NCBI GenBank assembly: GCA_913778455.1 | Contig: CAJYVK010000238.1 | Coordinates: 1 to 36,969, forward strand | Source: an uncultured Hymenobacter sp. | GTDB lineage: Bacteria > Bacteroidota > Bacteroidia > Cytophagales > Hymenobacteraceae | DNA: 36,969 nucleotides | Direction of reading: 5' to 3' | Shown here: piece after piece, positions 29,556-36,969 of the stretch | Layout: each line of letters begins with the position of its first letter | Position numbering within the stretch: the stretch's first letter is position 1 | Position numbers and translations under genes: made by a program | Notes under the pieces: generated by a model | The model's database searches: none | What the model was told of the DNA's origin: nothing | The model's input: only the letters and a program-made list of their open reading frames with translations

Positions 29556-29762
29556 ATGGACCACCTGCTCAAAACCTTCGCCCTGCATTGTGGCCTCAGC
29601 CAGAGCCACTACTGGCACTTGCGGCTGGTGCTCTCCGTGTCGTTTGGGCCGCTGCTGGGCGTGCTTTACCTGGTGCTGTTTGGGCGGCGCGGGCGTCGGC
29701 GAGCTTATCGCCTGTGGGTGCGTCCGGATGGCAAGCTCGTAGCCCGCCCCACCGATAAGTAG
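29556..29762 (+). CDS. small membrane protein
   Basis: A 68-residue protein of unknown family. An N-terminal soluble part MDHLLKTFALHCGLSQSHYW leads into one hydrophobic segment (about 22-44, LRLVLSVSFGPLLGVLYLVLF, quoted in part) and then a very basic segment GRRGRRRAYRLW with RPDGKLVARPTDK. The positive-inside rule puts the C-terminus in the cytosol. No leaderless-type box precedes the ATG. Confidence 0.5.
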   Translation: MDHLLKTFALHCGLSQSHYWHLRLVLSVSFGPLLGVLYLVLFGRRGRRRAYRLWVRPDGKLVARPTDK

Positions 29763-29884
29763 TGCCGGTCTGCTGACCGAATGAGCCTGCCTGCCGGTAG
29801 GGATGGGGGCGGGAGCAAAGCGTTGAGATTTTGCCAGTTTGCCTGGTGCTAGCTAGCTTAGTAGAGGATTCTACTAGTGCTATT

Positions 29885-30325
29885 ATGAGTAAACCCGACC
29901 ATAGCCTCGACTTAGCTAGTGATATTGATTACGAAATAGCCGACGCCGAGCTGGAGACTACCGATTTGGCCCGCCTCGAAGAAGTAGTGGACCCCGACTA
30001 CGAAATGGCGGCCGACCCCGATTACGACGATACCGTGCAGGCCGACTACGAGCCCGGTGCCGACCCCGAGTACGACGAGCCCGCCCCGGTGTCGGAGGCC
30101 GCGCCGGAAATCAGTTCCGTGGTGACCGCCTCGGCCGCGGGCTTTGCCTTCGAACTGGGCCGGGCCGTGCTGCCGCGCACGCAGGCCCAGGCGCATCCGG
30201 TAGTGTGGCGCGGCCACCTGAAGGAGCGCCATCCCGCTACCGGCCTCGTGCACCGGGTGCCCGTGTACCGGCTGGCCGATGGCTACTGGGACTGCTACCG
30301 CGAAGAAGAGCTGCAAGTAGCCTGA
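29885..30325 (+). CDS. acidic DxDY-repeat protein
   Basis: A 146-residue soluble protein I do not recognise. Residues about 10-75 are strongly acidic and carry a tandem motif: DIDYE, DPDYEMAA, DPDYDD, ADYEPGA, DPEYDEPA. This is probably disordered and may bind metal ions or basic partners. The C-terminal half (about 95-146) looks folded, with FELGRAVLPRTQAQAHPVVW, RGHLKERHPATGLVHRVPVY and RLADGYWDCYREEEL. It follows a small membrane gene and precedes another hypothetical and a two-PAS protein on the same strand. Start ATG 29885 is used; upstream in-frame codons are not protein-like. Confidence 0.65.
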   Translation: MSKPDHSLDLASDIDYEIADAELETTDLARLEEVVDPDYEMAADPDYDDTVQADYEPGADPEYDEPAPVSEAAPEISSVVTASAAGFAFELGRAVLPRTQAQAHPVVWRGHLKERHPATGLVHRVPVYRLADGYWDCYREEELQVA

Positions 30326-30456
30326 AATCAGCGTTGTGTCGGCCCGGTGCCCTGGGCCGGGCCTAACAAAGTGCCAGCCGGTGCGTAAGGCATCTGCTAA
30401 GCGTAGCCTGGCCGCGCTGATCCTCCCTGGTAATTATTCTTTACTCTGCTCCCCTC

Positions 30457-30816
30457 ATGGCTGAAGCATTGCTCGATGCCAACCTGCAACACGTGCCCGA
30501 CCCCTACCTGAGCGGTAGCTGGCGCGTGGTAGACCGCACGCTCAACCGCGCCGACCCTGGCACGGCCTTAGCCCAGGCCACGCATCTGCACTTGCAAGAT
30601 GGCTACTTGCGCCTGGATACCTCCACGGCGCAAACGGCCGGGCAGTGGTCCATCGAGCGCGATGCGCTGCTTAGCCGGCCCTACCTACTTTTGCAGCTGG
30701 CCCACGAGAGTGTGCGGGCGCTAGTTACGCGCCTGCGGCACTCGGCCGATGGCCACTACCGCGCCCTGGTGCTGTATTTTCAATCGGGTCTTGAGCTGTT
30801 TTTAGTTCAGCCCTAA
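30457..30816 (+). CDS. hypothetical cytosolic protein
   Basis: A 119-residue protein of unknown family. It opens MAEALLDANLQHVPDPYLSG followed by a beta-rich body (SWRVVDRTL, THLHLQDGYLRLDTSTAQTA, GQWSIERDALLSRPYLLLQL, ALVTRLRHSADGHYRALVLY) and ends FLVQP. The 'GxWxxxxD.L......L' pattern hints at a small lipocalin-like barrel without a signal peptide. It ends 21 bases before the two-PAS gene and probably shares its transcript. Confidence 0.65.
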   Translation: MAEALLDANLQHVPDPYLSGSWRVVDRTLNRADPGTALAQATHLHLQDGYLRLDTSTAQTAGQWSIERDALLSRPYLLLQLAHESVRALVTRLRHSADGHYRALVLYFQSGLELFLVQP

Positions 30817-30837
30817 ACCCCGCTACCATTGCCTTTT

Positions 30838-31764
30838 ATGGCTGAGTCTACTACCTCGATTGAGCGCTTGCAAACGGCCGTGGACGCGGCTGGCGTCGGC
30901 ACCTGGGACTTGGATGTCCGCACCGGCGAGCTGGTATGGTCGATCCGCTGCAAAGAGATTTTTGGCCTGCCCCCCACGGCCGAAGTCACCTACGATTTCT
31001 TCTTAGAGTGCGTACACCCCGACGACCGCGCCCACACCCAGGCGGCGGTCGAGCAGGCGTTCGACCCTACGGGCTCCGGGGGCTACGCCATCGATTACCG
31101 TACGCAGTGGAACGTGCCCGGCCAGTCGCCCCGTTGGGCCCACGCGACGGGCCGGGCATTCTTCGATGCCAATCGTACCCAGGCGCTACGCTTCATCGGT
31201 ACCATTACCGACATCACCGAGCAGAAAATCAATCAGGAAGCCCTGCGCCAGCGCGAGGCCGACCTCATTACAATGGCCGACAGCATCGCGCAGCTGGCTT
31301 GGATTGCGGAAGCCGATGGTGCTATCAGCTGGTACAACCGGCGCTGGCACGACTATACCGGCACTACGCCGGGCACTGCGCTGTCGGCCGCTTGGGAGCA
31401 GGCCCAGCACCCCGATTACACGCACGGCATAACCGAGCGGCTGCACCATGCCTTTGCCACCGGCGAAGTATGGGAAGAAACCTTCCCGCTACGTGGTCGC
31501 GATGGGCTCTACCGCTGGTTTTTGGCCAGCGCCGTGCCGCTGCGCGACAAGCAAGGCCGGGTATTGCGTTGGTTCGGCACCTGCACCGACGTTACCCAGA
31601 TGCGTGAGCTGCAAGAGCGCCTTACCCAGGCTTACGAAGATCTGGAAGTGAAAGTAACGTTCCGCAATCTGACCCTGGAGCACGAGGTACAGCAGCTACG
31701 GGCTCAGCTAGCCCACGGTGGCCCAGGTGTGGGCGTGGCTGGCGTACCCCCCAAGCTGGCTTAG
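30838..31764 (+). CDS. two-PAS domain protein without output domain
   Basis: A 308-residue soluble sensor-type protein. The first PAS-PAC unit (about 8-132) has AAGVGTWDLDVRTGELVWSI, an HPDDR motif and GTITDITEQKINQEAL. The second (about 138-258) has ISWYNRRWHDYTG, QHPDY and RWFGTCTDVTQMRELQERL. A coiled-coil-like tail (about 245-292) follows and the protein stops at a Gly/Pro-rich end. Histidine-kinase, GGDEF and other output domains are absent, though this architecture in Cytophagales usually continues into a kinase. It may be a truncated kinase or a signalling adaptor. A perfect terminator follows, and the convergent T6SS genes lie beyond it. ATG 30838 is preferred over a TTG at 30829. Confidence 0.85.
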   Translation: MAESTTSIERLQTAVDAAGVGTWDLDVRTGELVWSIRCKEIFGLPPTAEVTYDFFLECVHPDDRAHTQAAVEQAFDPTGSGGYAIDYRTQWNVPGQSPRWAHATGRAFFDANRTQALRFIGTITDITEQKINQEALRQREADLITMADSIAQLAWIAEADGAISWYNRRWHDYTGTTPGTALSAAWEQAQHPDYTHGITERLHHAFATGEVWEETFPLRGRDGLYRWFLASAVPLRDKQGRVLRWFGTCTDVTQMRELQERLTQAYEDLEVKVTFRNLTLEHEVQQLRAQLAHGGPGVGVAGVPPKLA

Positions 31765-31860
31765 GGGACGCTCTGAAGCGAACGTTGATAGCGTAGGGCT
31801 GTGCCCCGTGCCACCGGTAGTAACTTCTGAGTAAGTGCTCTTAGCTAATGCTTTAATCGA

Positions 31861-31907
31861 GCATCAAAAAAGCCCCCCGCAGCTACTGCGGGGGGCTTTT
31901 TTGATGC
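31861..31907. terminator. perfect 22-bp bidirectional terminator
   Basis: Arms 31861-31882 and 31886-31907 are perfect reverse complements around a CTA loop; the stem holds CCCCCCGC flanked by A6 and T6 runs. It separates the plus-strand PAS gene from the minus-strand tssD gene and can end both. Confidence 0.95.
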
Positions 31908-31920
31908 TCAGTTCAGCGGG

Positions 31921-32322
31921 CTATACCCACTTGTTGTCCAGCGTTGCGCCGTTCACGTCGATTTTGTTGGCCGAGATAACCAGGCTCAAAATCATCGAGG
32001 CTTGCGACTGGGCTTGGCGGGCGTCGAAAGTCTCTTTGTAACCTACGCAGTAGGCTTCCTTGAACACCAGCTCCTTCATTTTAGAGTCTTGGTCACCGCG
32101 CTTAAATACAATTTTGCCTTCGGCGCGCTTGTACGGGTCCAGCATCCAGCTGATGAGCTTTACGCTGTCAGTAGAAACGATGGAAACCTTAATGAATGCT
32201 CCCTGCACGACCGACGAAGGACGGCCCTTGTCGTCGGTGGTTTGGTGGAAGTCGTACTCGCAACTTACTACTTCGCATTCTTCGCTACCCGCAGCAGAAA
32301 ATACAGCACTAAAAGAAGCCAT
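31921..32322 (-). CDS. tssD: T6SS inner tube protein TssD (Hcp)
   Basis: A 133-residue protein of the Bacteroidota TssD family, which stacks in hexameric rings to form the tube expelled by the contracting sheath. It begins MASFSAVFSAAGSEECEVVS and has YDFHQTTDDKGRPSSVVQGA, KLISWMLDPYKRAEGKIVFK, FKEAYCVGYKETFDA and the closing VISANKIDVNGATLDNKWV, all typical of T6SS-iii Hcp proteins. Length fits the family. ATG 32322 is chosen since an upstream in-frame extension is not protein-like. It lies 147 bases after tssC on the same strand; TAACCTTT-like sequence upstream may give it its own strong promoter, as expected for an abundant tube protein. Confidence 0.9.
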   Translation of the reverse strand: MASFSAVFSAAGSEECEVVSCEYDFHQTTDDKGRPSSVVQGAFIKVSIVSTDSVKLISWMLDPYKRAEGKIVFKRGDQDSKMKELVFKEAYCVGYKETFDARQAQSQASMILSLVISANKIDVNGATLDNKWV

Positions 32323-32469
32323 GATGAAAGTGGTTGAGTGAAAAAGGAAAAAGGTTATCGAGCTATACGTTAGCTCATGAGGCAAGTTAGGTATAAACTT
32401 GCTGAGAAACAATTTTATAACGCAGAAAGTCGTGAATGCGTGGCTCGTAAGTTACAGGCCGAACGTCAC

Positions 32470-33843
32470 TTACTGCTGGGCGTACTCGGCGTTCCAGTCG
32501 CGGCCGGGGTTGTCCGGATCGTCGCCTTTGGTGCCATCCAGCGATACCAGGAAGGTCTTGGCCGGGAAGTAAGGCACCATGTGAATGTCGAGAATGATGC
32601 GGTCCTTCTGGTCGGGGTCGCGCTCAAATTTCTTAATGGAAAATTTCTCAATCAGCTTGCCGGGCCCAGCGATGCCATCCAAGAAACGTACAATTTGGTT
32701 CTGAATGTCCATCCGCATGTTATGGTCCCAATTTTCAAAGGCGCGGCGGTTGAGGAAGTCAATCAGTACTTTGGTCACGTAATCGAATACGCGCACCACC
32801 GAGTAAGTCTGCAAGCCGATGTTGTCGCCGTTGAACAGCGTCTTGGCCGAAAAAGCCATTACCCGGCCGTACTCATTGACCATTGGCACGAGGCCGATTT
32901 TTTCGAGGTTGGAAATCTCGCTCTTGCGTAACGGAAATTTCACGCCGTCCACCTCGTTCAGCGTGCCGTGCTTGCGGCCTGCCGTCACTTGCGAGGCCAG
33001 CGTGGAGTAGATGCGGCCCGCCAGCGCCGACGACGGCGGCACGAACAAGTCTTCCTCTTCGCCGATTTCTTCGATTTTACCCCGGCCTACGAGCCAGTTG
33101 GCGGCCATTACGACGTTGGCTTTGTGAGCCTCGCCGCCGGTGAGATTAGCTTCCTCGAACAACTCGATGACGTCTTCGGGCGTGTCGTAGTGCTCGAAGT
33201 CGGTGACCATCATTACCTTGTTCTTGTGGGCAATCTTAGCCCATTTATCCACCACCTTGTTGGAGCCCAGGTAGCCGGGCACCACCAGCAGCGAGTAGTT
33301 ATCGCGCAGGTCGAGGCGGTCGTAATTCTGCTCCAATTCCTCCGACACGGCGTCGATAAACGTCGTATTGTCGAGGTCTTGCAGCTGGTCCTTATCGGCG
33401 TTCATCACCGAGATGTTTTTCACCTCGTCCTGCTCAGTATTTTTGTAGAACAAGGCTACCGAGCGGTAAGCCTGCTCCAATTCCTGGGTCGTTTCGACGG
33501 CCTGCTTGAGGTTGTCGGTAAGCAGCTGCTGCTGGGCTTCCACGCGCTGGGTGCCTTTTTCTACGGCATCGGCCACGGTGTCATTCTCGCTCAGCAGCGC
33601 GTGCCACAGGGCGAGGCGCTTTTTGAGCTGCTTGCGGTCTTCCTTTTTACTGTTTTCCGAAAGAAATATTTTTTTGCGCGCTTTTTTTTCGGGATTCAGG
33701 TTGGAAGCGCCGTCAATAGTGGTTTCGAGCAAGTCGAAGCCACCCACTTTGAGCAGCGATTGGATGCTTTGTTCGAGGGCCGGGGCGGCCGCCTCGCGGC
33801 TTTTATAGCCAGCGGCGGTGGCGTCTTGCTGTTCGAGAGCCAT
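32470..33843 (-). CDS. tssC: T6SS contractile sheath large subunit TssC
   Basis: A 457-residue protein of the T6SS-iii TssC (VipB-like) family. It pairs with TssB to build the contractile sheath around the Hcp tube. The N-terminal region (1-150) is helical and charged; the sheath core includes LLVVPGYLGSNKVVDKWAKI, VMMVTDFEHYDTPEDVIELF, NVVMAANWLVGRGKIEEI and the C-terminal SVVRVFDYVTKVLIDFLNRR with KDRIILDIHMVPYFPAKTFL. Length matches Bacteroidota TssC. It follows tssB after 57 bases, so the two are probably cotranscribed. Codons 52-60 contain runs of eight and seven A residues on the coding strand (33689-33682 and 33675-33669), possible slippage points. Confidence 0.92.
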   Translation of the reverse strand: MALEQQDATAAGYKSREAAAPALEQSIQSLLKVGGFDLLETTIDGASNLNPEKKARKKIFLSENSKKEDRKQLKKRLALWHALLSENDTVADAVEKGTQRVEAQQQLLTDNLKQAVETTQELEQAYRSVALFYKNTEQDEVKNISVMNADKDQLQDLDNTTFIDAVSEELEQNYDRLDLRDNYSLLVVPGYLGSNKVVDKWAKIAHKNKVMMVTDFEHYDTPEDVIELFEEANLTGGEAHKANVVMAANWLVGRGKIEEIGEEEDLFVPPSSALAGRIYSTLASQVTAGRKHGTLNEVDGVKFPLRKSEISNLEKIGLVPMVNEYGRVMAFSAKTLFNGDNIGLQTYSVVRVFDYVTKVLIDFLNRRAFENWDHNMRMDIQNQIVRFLDGIAGPGKLIEKFSIKKFERDPDQKDRIILDIHMVPYFPAKTFLVSLDGTKGDDPDNPGRDWNAEYAQQ

Positions 33844-33900
33844 AAGCTAGGGGAGGGGCGGTTGCGGAAAAGGTCAAGAGAAGAGAGGGGTGGCGCGGAC

Positions 33901-34341
33901 TTATTCCAACTCGTCCATCATGGCCTGAATGGCGGCCAGAAAGGCGGCCTTGTACTCGGGATTTTCGAGCGCCGTCTTCAGGATTTTGTTGGACTTGAGC
34001 TGGCGCAGCAGCTTTTGCAGGTCGTCGGTTTCGTTGGCGAGGCCCTGCAAAAAGGCGCTTTGGTTGATGATGCCCTTCTTGCCGAAGTCGCCTAGCGAGC
34101 TGAATTGCAGTTTTTCCGGCACCACGTTTCCCTGCTCGTCCTCGAAGTTGACGCCAACCTCGGGCTTGAAGTGCGCAAATACCGCTTCGGGCGTTTTGAG
34201 CCCCTCGACCACCACCGGCTTGAGGGGCGAATTGGTGGTGAGCTTTTGCACCAGCAGGGTGCGGTTGAGGGGGATTTCCGAGATTGCCTCGGAGGAGTTG
34301 TCGAGCTTACGCTCCTGGCCGCCGATTCCGTAAGAGTACAT
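33901..34341 (-). CDS. tssB: T6SS contractile sheath small subunit TssB
   Basis: A 146-residue protein of the T6SS-iii TssB (VipA-like) family. It begins MYSYGIGGQERKLDNSSEAI, followed by the family's IPLNRTLLVQKLTTNSPLKP strand, VFAHFKPEVGVNFEDEQGN, LQFSSLGDFGKKGIINQSAF and a last helix with NPEYKAAFLAAIQAMMDELE. It combines with TssC in the sheath. An open frame upstream to 34587 would add an unrelated Arg/Ser-rich extension, so ATG 34341 is chosen. It heads the tssB-tssC(-tssD) unit, transcribed away from the divergent tssH. Confidence 0.92.
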   Translation of the reverse strand: MYSYGIGGQERKLDNSSEAISEIPLNRTLLVQKLTTNSPLKPVVVEGLKTPEAVFAHFKPEVGVNFEDEQGNVVPEKLQFSSLGDFGKKGIINQSAFLQGLANETDDLQKLLRQLKSNKILKTALENPEYKAAFLAAIQAMMDELE

Positions 34342-34606
34342 AGGGGGAGGAGATGTAGTGGAACTGAACGCGCGGCTACTTAACCATGCCCAGCTGGAAA
34401 AGCGTTCAGTCGAGGTGAATTTTTCAGCTTGCTCTACGCGTGGGTAGCGCTTGGAGTTGGCGCTAAGGTATAGGATTTTTGATACGCTCGCGGCGGGGTG
34501 AGTACGAAGTAGTTCGCTCGGCCTACTGAGTCGGCGGCGGCACGAACCCCGGCTTCTGGTTGCACGTAGCCACGCTCCAGACCTCACGCTCTTAGCTGTT
34601 TCGCCG
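34342..34606. promoter_or_regulatory. divergent T6SS control region
   Basis: 265 bases between divergent tssB and tssH. No gene fits here. On the minus strand TATACCTTAG near 34465 is the best -7 candidate for tssB. I see no clear box close to the tssH start. Confidence 0.4.
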
Positions 34607-36969
34607 GTGGCTTACTCCGACAATCTTACCCGCAGCCTGCACATCGCGCAGGCCGTGGCCCACGAATATCGCCAGGCGCAGTACGCCGCGCCCCACTTGC
34701 TCACGGCGCTGCTGCACAACGAAATCGGGCTGGCCTCCTGGCTGGTGGCCGAGCTGGGCAAAGACATTCACTACCTGCGCGAGTGGGCCGAGGTGCGCCT
34801 CGAAGACGAGCCCAAGGCCGCCCGCCCGCCCGAAGCCCCCGCGCCCGACCCCGGCGTGCAGCGCGTGCTGGAAATGGCCGACCTCATCGCCCTGCAACTC
34901 ACCCGCGACCACACCGACCCGCTCTGCGCCCTGGCCGCCCTGCTGCGCCCTGGGCTGGCCTTCACTGCCGAGCAGTTGAAATCGCTGCCCCTCACGCAAA
35001 AGGAATTGCTTGATGCCGCCCAGGCCGAGCAGCCCACTGTCGCGCCCAGCGCCGAGGCGCCTGCGCCCGCGGTGCCCGGCGCGGCCCCGGCCGCCGGCAA
35101 AGGCGGGGCGCTGGCCACGTACTGCACCGATAAAACCGCCCAGGCCCGCGCCGGTAAGCTCGACCCCATTGTGGGGCGCGACCGCGAAATCCGGCTGGTG
35201 GCCGAGATATTGGGCCGGCGCACTAAACCCAACGTGCTGCTCATTGGCGAGCCCGGCGTGGGCAAGTCGGCGCTGGTAGAAGGCTTTGCCCAGCAGATTG
35301 CCCAGGGCCAGGTGCCGGGGCACCTGCGCGACGTGACGCTGTTTGAGCTGGACCTGGGGACGCTGGTGGCCGGCGCCTCGTACAAGGGCGAGGTCGAGGA
35401 CCGCATCAAAAAGGTGCTCACCGAGCTGAAGCAGTACACCCGCGCCATTCTCTTCATCGATGAAATACACGTGCTGCTCGACCCCAAGGGCAGCGCGGGC
35501 AGCGGCATCGCGCAGCTACTTAAGCCCGAGCTGGCGCGGGGCGAACTCACGGTAATTGGGGCCACTACCAACGACGAATACCGCCAGTACATCGAAAAGG
35601 ACGAGGCCTTCAACCGCCGCTTCGACAGCGTGCGGGTGGAGGAGCCCAGCCTGGTGGTGGCCGAGCGGATGCTGGCGCGCATCATGCCCATTTACGCCGC
35701 CCACCACGGGCTGGCGCTGGGCGAGGGCACCATTGCCGAGGCCGTGCGCCTGGCCAAGCGCTACCTCAAAGACCGGCAGCTACCCGACTCGGCCATCGAC
35801 CTCGTAGACCGCACGATGGCCGCCGTTCGCATGCTGGACGAGCAGGCCGTGGCCGGCCTCACGCAGCTGCAAGCGGAAGTTGAGGCGCTGGTCGGCCGCC
35901 GCGCCGAGCTAGGCGAGGCCGACTACCTGCTAGAGCTGCGCTGGCTGCTGCACCAAGTACAAAACCAAGTGAGCCAGCTCTGGCTCAACCAACTCGAAAA
36001 CGAGCAGCAGCCCGACAAGCTCGAAACCAGCGCCGAGCTGGAAACTTACCTGCGCGAAATTCTGGCCGCCGTGCTGGCGCTGGCCGATACCAAGAAAGAC
36101 AGCGTCGAAAAGCAGGACATTGCCGCCATCGTGTCGGGCAAAACCGGCATCCCGCTGGGCAAGCTACAAAGCAACGAGCGCGAAAAGCTGCTGAGTATGG
36201 AACAGGTGCTGCAACGGCGCGTGGTGGGTCAGGAAACGGCCGTAAAAGCGCTGAGCGCCGCCATCCTGGAAGCGCGCTCGGGCCTCACCAAGGCGGGACA
36301 GCCCATTGGCTCGTTTTTCCTGCTCGGCCCCACCGGCACCGGCAAAACCGAGCTGGCCAAGGCGCTGGCCGACTTCCTGTTTAACGACGAGTCGTTCCTC
36401 ATTCGCTTCGACATGTCGGAGTTTAAGGAGGAACACTCGGCGGCGCTGCTCTACGGCGCGCCGCCCGGCTACGTGGGCTACGAGGAAGGCGGGCTGCTAG
36501 TGAATAAAATTCGCCAGAAGCCGTACGCGGTGGTGCTGTTCGACGAGATTGAGAAGGCGCACCCGTCGGTGTTCGACATCTTTTTGCAAATCTTGGACGA
36601 GGGCAAGCTGCACGACCGGCTGGGCCGCGAGGGTGATTTTTCCAACGCCGTCATTCTCTTCACGTCCAACATCGGCTCGGAGCAAATCAGTGCCAGCTTC
36701 GCCGCGGGCGAAGTGCCCGCCGGCCCCGCGCTGCTGGAAACCATGAGCCGGTATTTCCGGCCCGAGTTCCTGGCCCGCCTCACCGAAATCGTGCCCTTCG
36801 CGCCCATTTCCGAGGAAAACGTGGGTCGCATCTTCGACATCCACTTGCGGCCTTTGCTGGAGCAGCTGCACCGGCAGGGCATTACGCTGGCGCTCAGCCC
36901 CGCGGCGCGGCAGCATTTGGCCTTGTCGGGCTTTACGCCGCGCTACGGGGCGCGGCCCATCACGGGCGT
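34607..36969 (+). CDS. tssH: T6SS sheath-recycling AAA+ ATPase TssH (ClpV), cut at right edge
   Basis: At least 787 residues, continuing past the window. This Clp/HSP100 ATPase unfolds the contracted TssBC sheath so it can be reused. The N-domain (about 1-140; SDNLTRSLHIAQAVAHEYRQ, HLLTALLHNEIGLASWLVAE) is joined by an Ala/Pro linker to the first AAA+ module with Walker A GEPGVGKS (214-221) and Walker B LFIDEIH. After a coiled middle domain comes the second module with GPTGTGKT (574-581), VVLFDEIEKAHP and FTSNIGS. The visible sequence ends YGARPITG. The start is GTG at 34607: an N-terminal Met-Ala-Tyr-Ser-Asp fits the family, and no in-frame ATG is near. Divergence from tssBCD strongly supports TssH over a housekeeping ClpB. 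Confidence 0.9.
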   Translation, partial: MAYSDNLTRSLHIAQAVAHEYRQAQYAAPHLLTALLHNEIGLASWLVAELGKDIHYLREWAEVRLEDEPKAARPPEAPAPDPGVQRVLEMADLIALQLTRDHTDPLCALAALLRPGLAFTAEQLKSLPLTQKELLDAAQAEQPTVAPSAEAPAPAVPGAAPAAGKGGALATYCTDKTAQARAGKLDPIVGRDREIRLVAEILGRRTKPNVLLIGEPGVGKSALVEGFAQQIAQGQVPGHLRDVTLFELDLGTLVAGASYKGEVEDRIKKVLTELKQYTRAILFIDEIHVLLDPKGSAGSGIAQLLKPELARGELTVIGATTNDEYRQYIEKDEAFNRRFDSVRVEEPSLVVAERMLARIMPIYAAHHGLALGEGTIAEAVRLAKRYLKDRQLPDSAIDLVDRTMAAVRMLDEQAVAGLTQLQAEVEALVGRRAELGEADYLLELRWLLHQVQNQVSQLWLNQLENEQQPDKLETSAELETYLREILAAVLALADTKKDSVEKQDIAAIVSGKTGIPLGKLQSNEREKLLSMEQVLQRRVVGQETAVKALSAAILEARSGLTKAGQPIGSFFLLGPTGTGKTELAKALADFLFNDESFLIRFDMSEFKEEHSAALLYGAPPGYVGYEEGGLLVNKIRQKPYAVVLFDEIEKAHPSVFDIFLQILDEGKLHDRLGREGDFSNAVILFTSNIGSEQISASFAAGEVPAGPALLETMSRYFRPEFLARLTEIVPFAPISEENVGRIFDIHLRPLLEQLHRQGITLALSPAARQHLALSGFTPRYGARPITG

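Noticed and set aside
32968..34095. Plus-strand frame of 375 codons opposite tssC and tssB
   Set aside because: Shadow frame; both minus-strand genes are recognised T6SS families of normal length.
34592..35691. Two long minus-strand frames opposite tssH
   Set aside because: They run antisense to a clear AAA+ ATPase with intact Walker motifs.

Overview
The window looks like a chromosomal segment of a GC-rich Bacteroidota, most likely a Hymenobacter-like member of the Cytophagales. Support comes from a type 9 secretion sorting domain, a Bacteroidota-type T6SS (subtype iii) sheath cluster, BatB/BatC proteins, many TAnnTTTG-type -7 promoter elements and an almost complete lack of Shine-Dalgarno sites. 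The genus is inferred from style and content; no 16S gene is present.

Layout. 1-9 kb is ordinary: a hypothetical membrane-anchored protein, topoisomerase III (topB), a secreted MORN-repeat protein, an acetyl-CoA acetyltransferase and a translationally coupled BatB-BatC pair. Three large imperfect inverted repeats fill the gaps (830-922, 3629-3730, 5227-5544). A tRNA-Ser(GCU) with its own promoter and terminator lies at 9076-9163.

9.4-31 kb is an accessory stretch of small, mostly single-gene units coding for exported lipoproteins, small membrane proteins, SnoaL-like, STAS-like, DUF6624-like and thioredoxin-like proteins, an orphan response regulator, a 1053-residue secreted PHP-type metallo-hydrolase with a T9SS tail, and a two-PAS protein. 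Several are dispersed paralogue pairs. At least five genes here are broken or lack a normal start: frameshifts at about 10.7 and 12.3 kb, in-frame amber codons at 10758, 20276 and 22666, an ATA in place of ATG at 20521, and a lost start near 11.69 kb. Two recurring short repeats sit at gene ends and starts, suggesting expansion by duplication followed by decay.

The most striking regulatory pattern is a -7 box (TAnCTTCG and variants) placed 3-5 nt before the start codon in at least 13 genes. If the usual Bacteroidota spacing holds, these messages are leaderless.

31.9-37 kb carries T6SS-iii genes: tssD (Hcp), tssC and tssB on the minus strand, and a divergent tssH/clpV cut by the right edge. 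Baseplate, membrane-complex and effector genes would lie beyond that edge. I found no CRISPR array, phage or insertion-sequence transposase. The best candidates for undescribed biology are the leaderless small exported-gene array and its duplicated boundary repeats.
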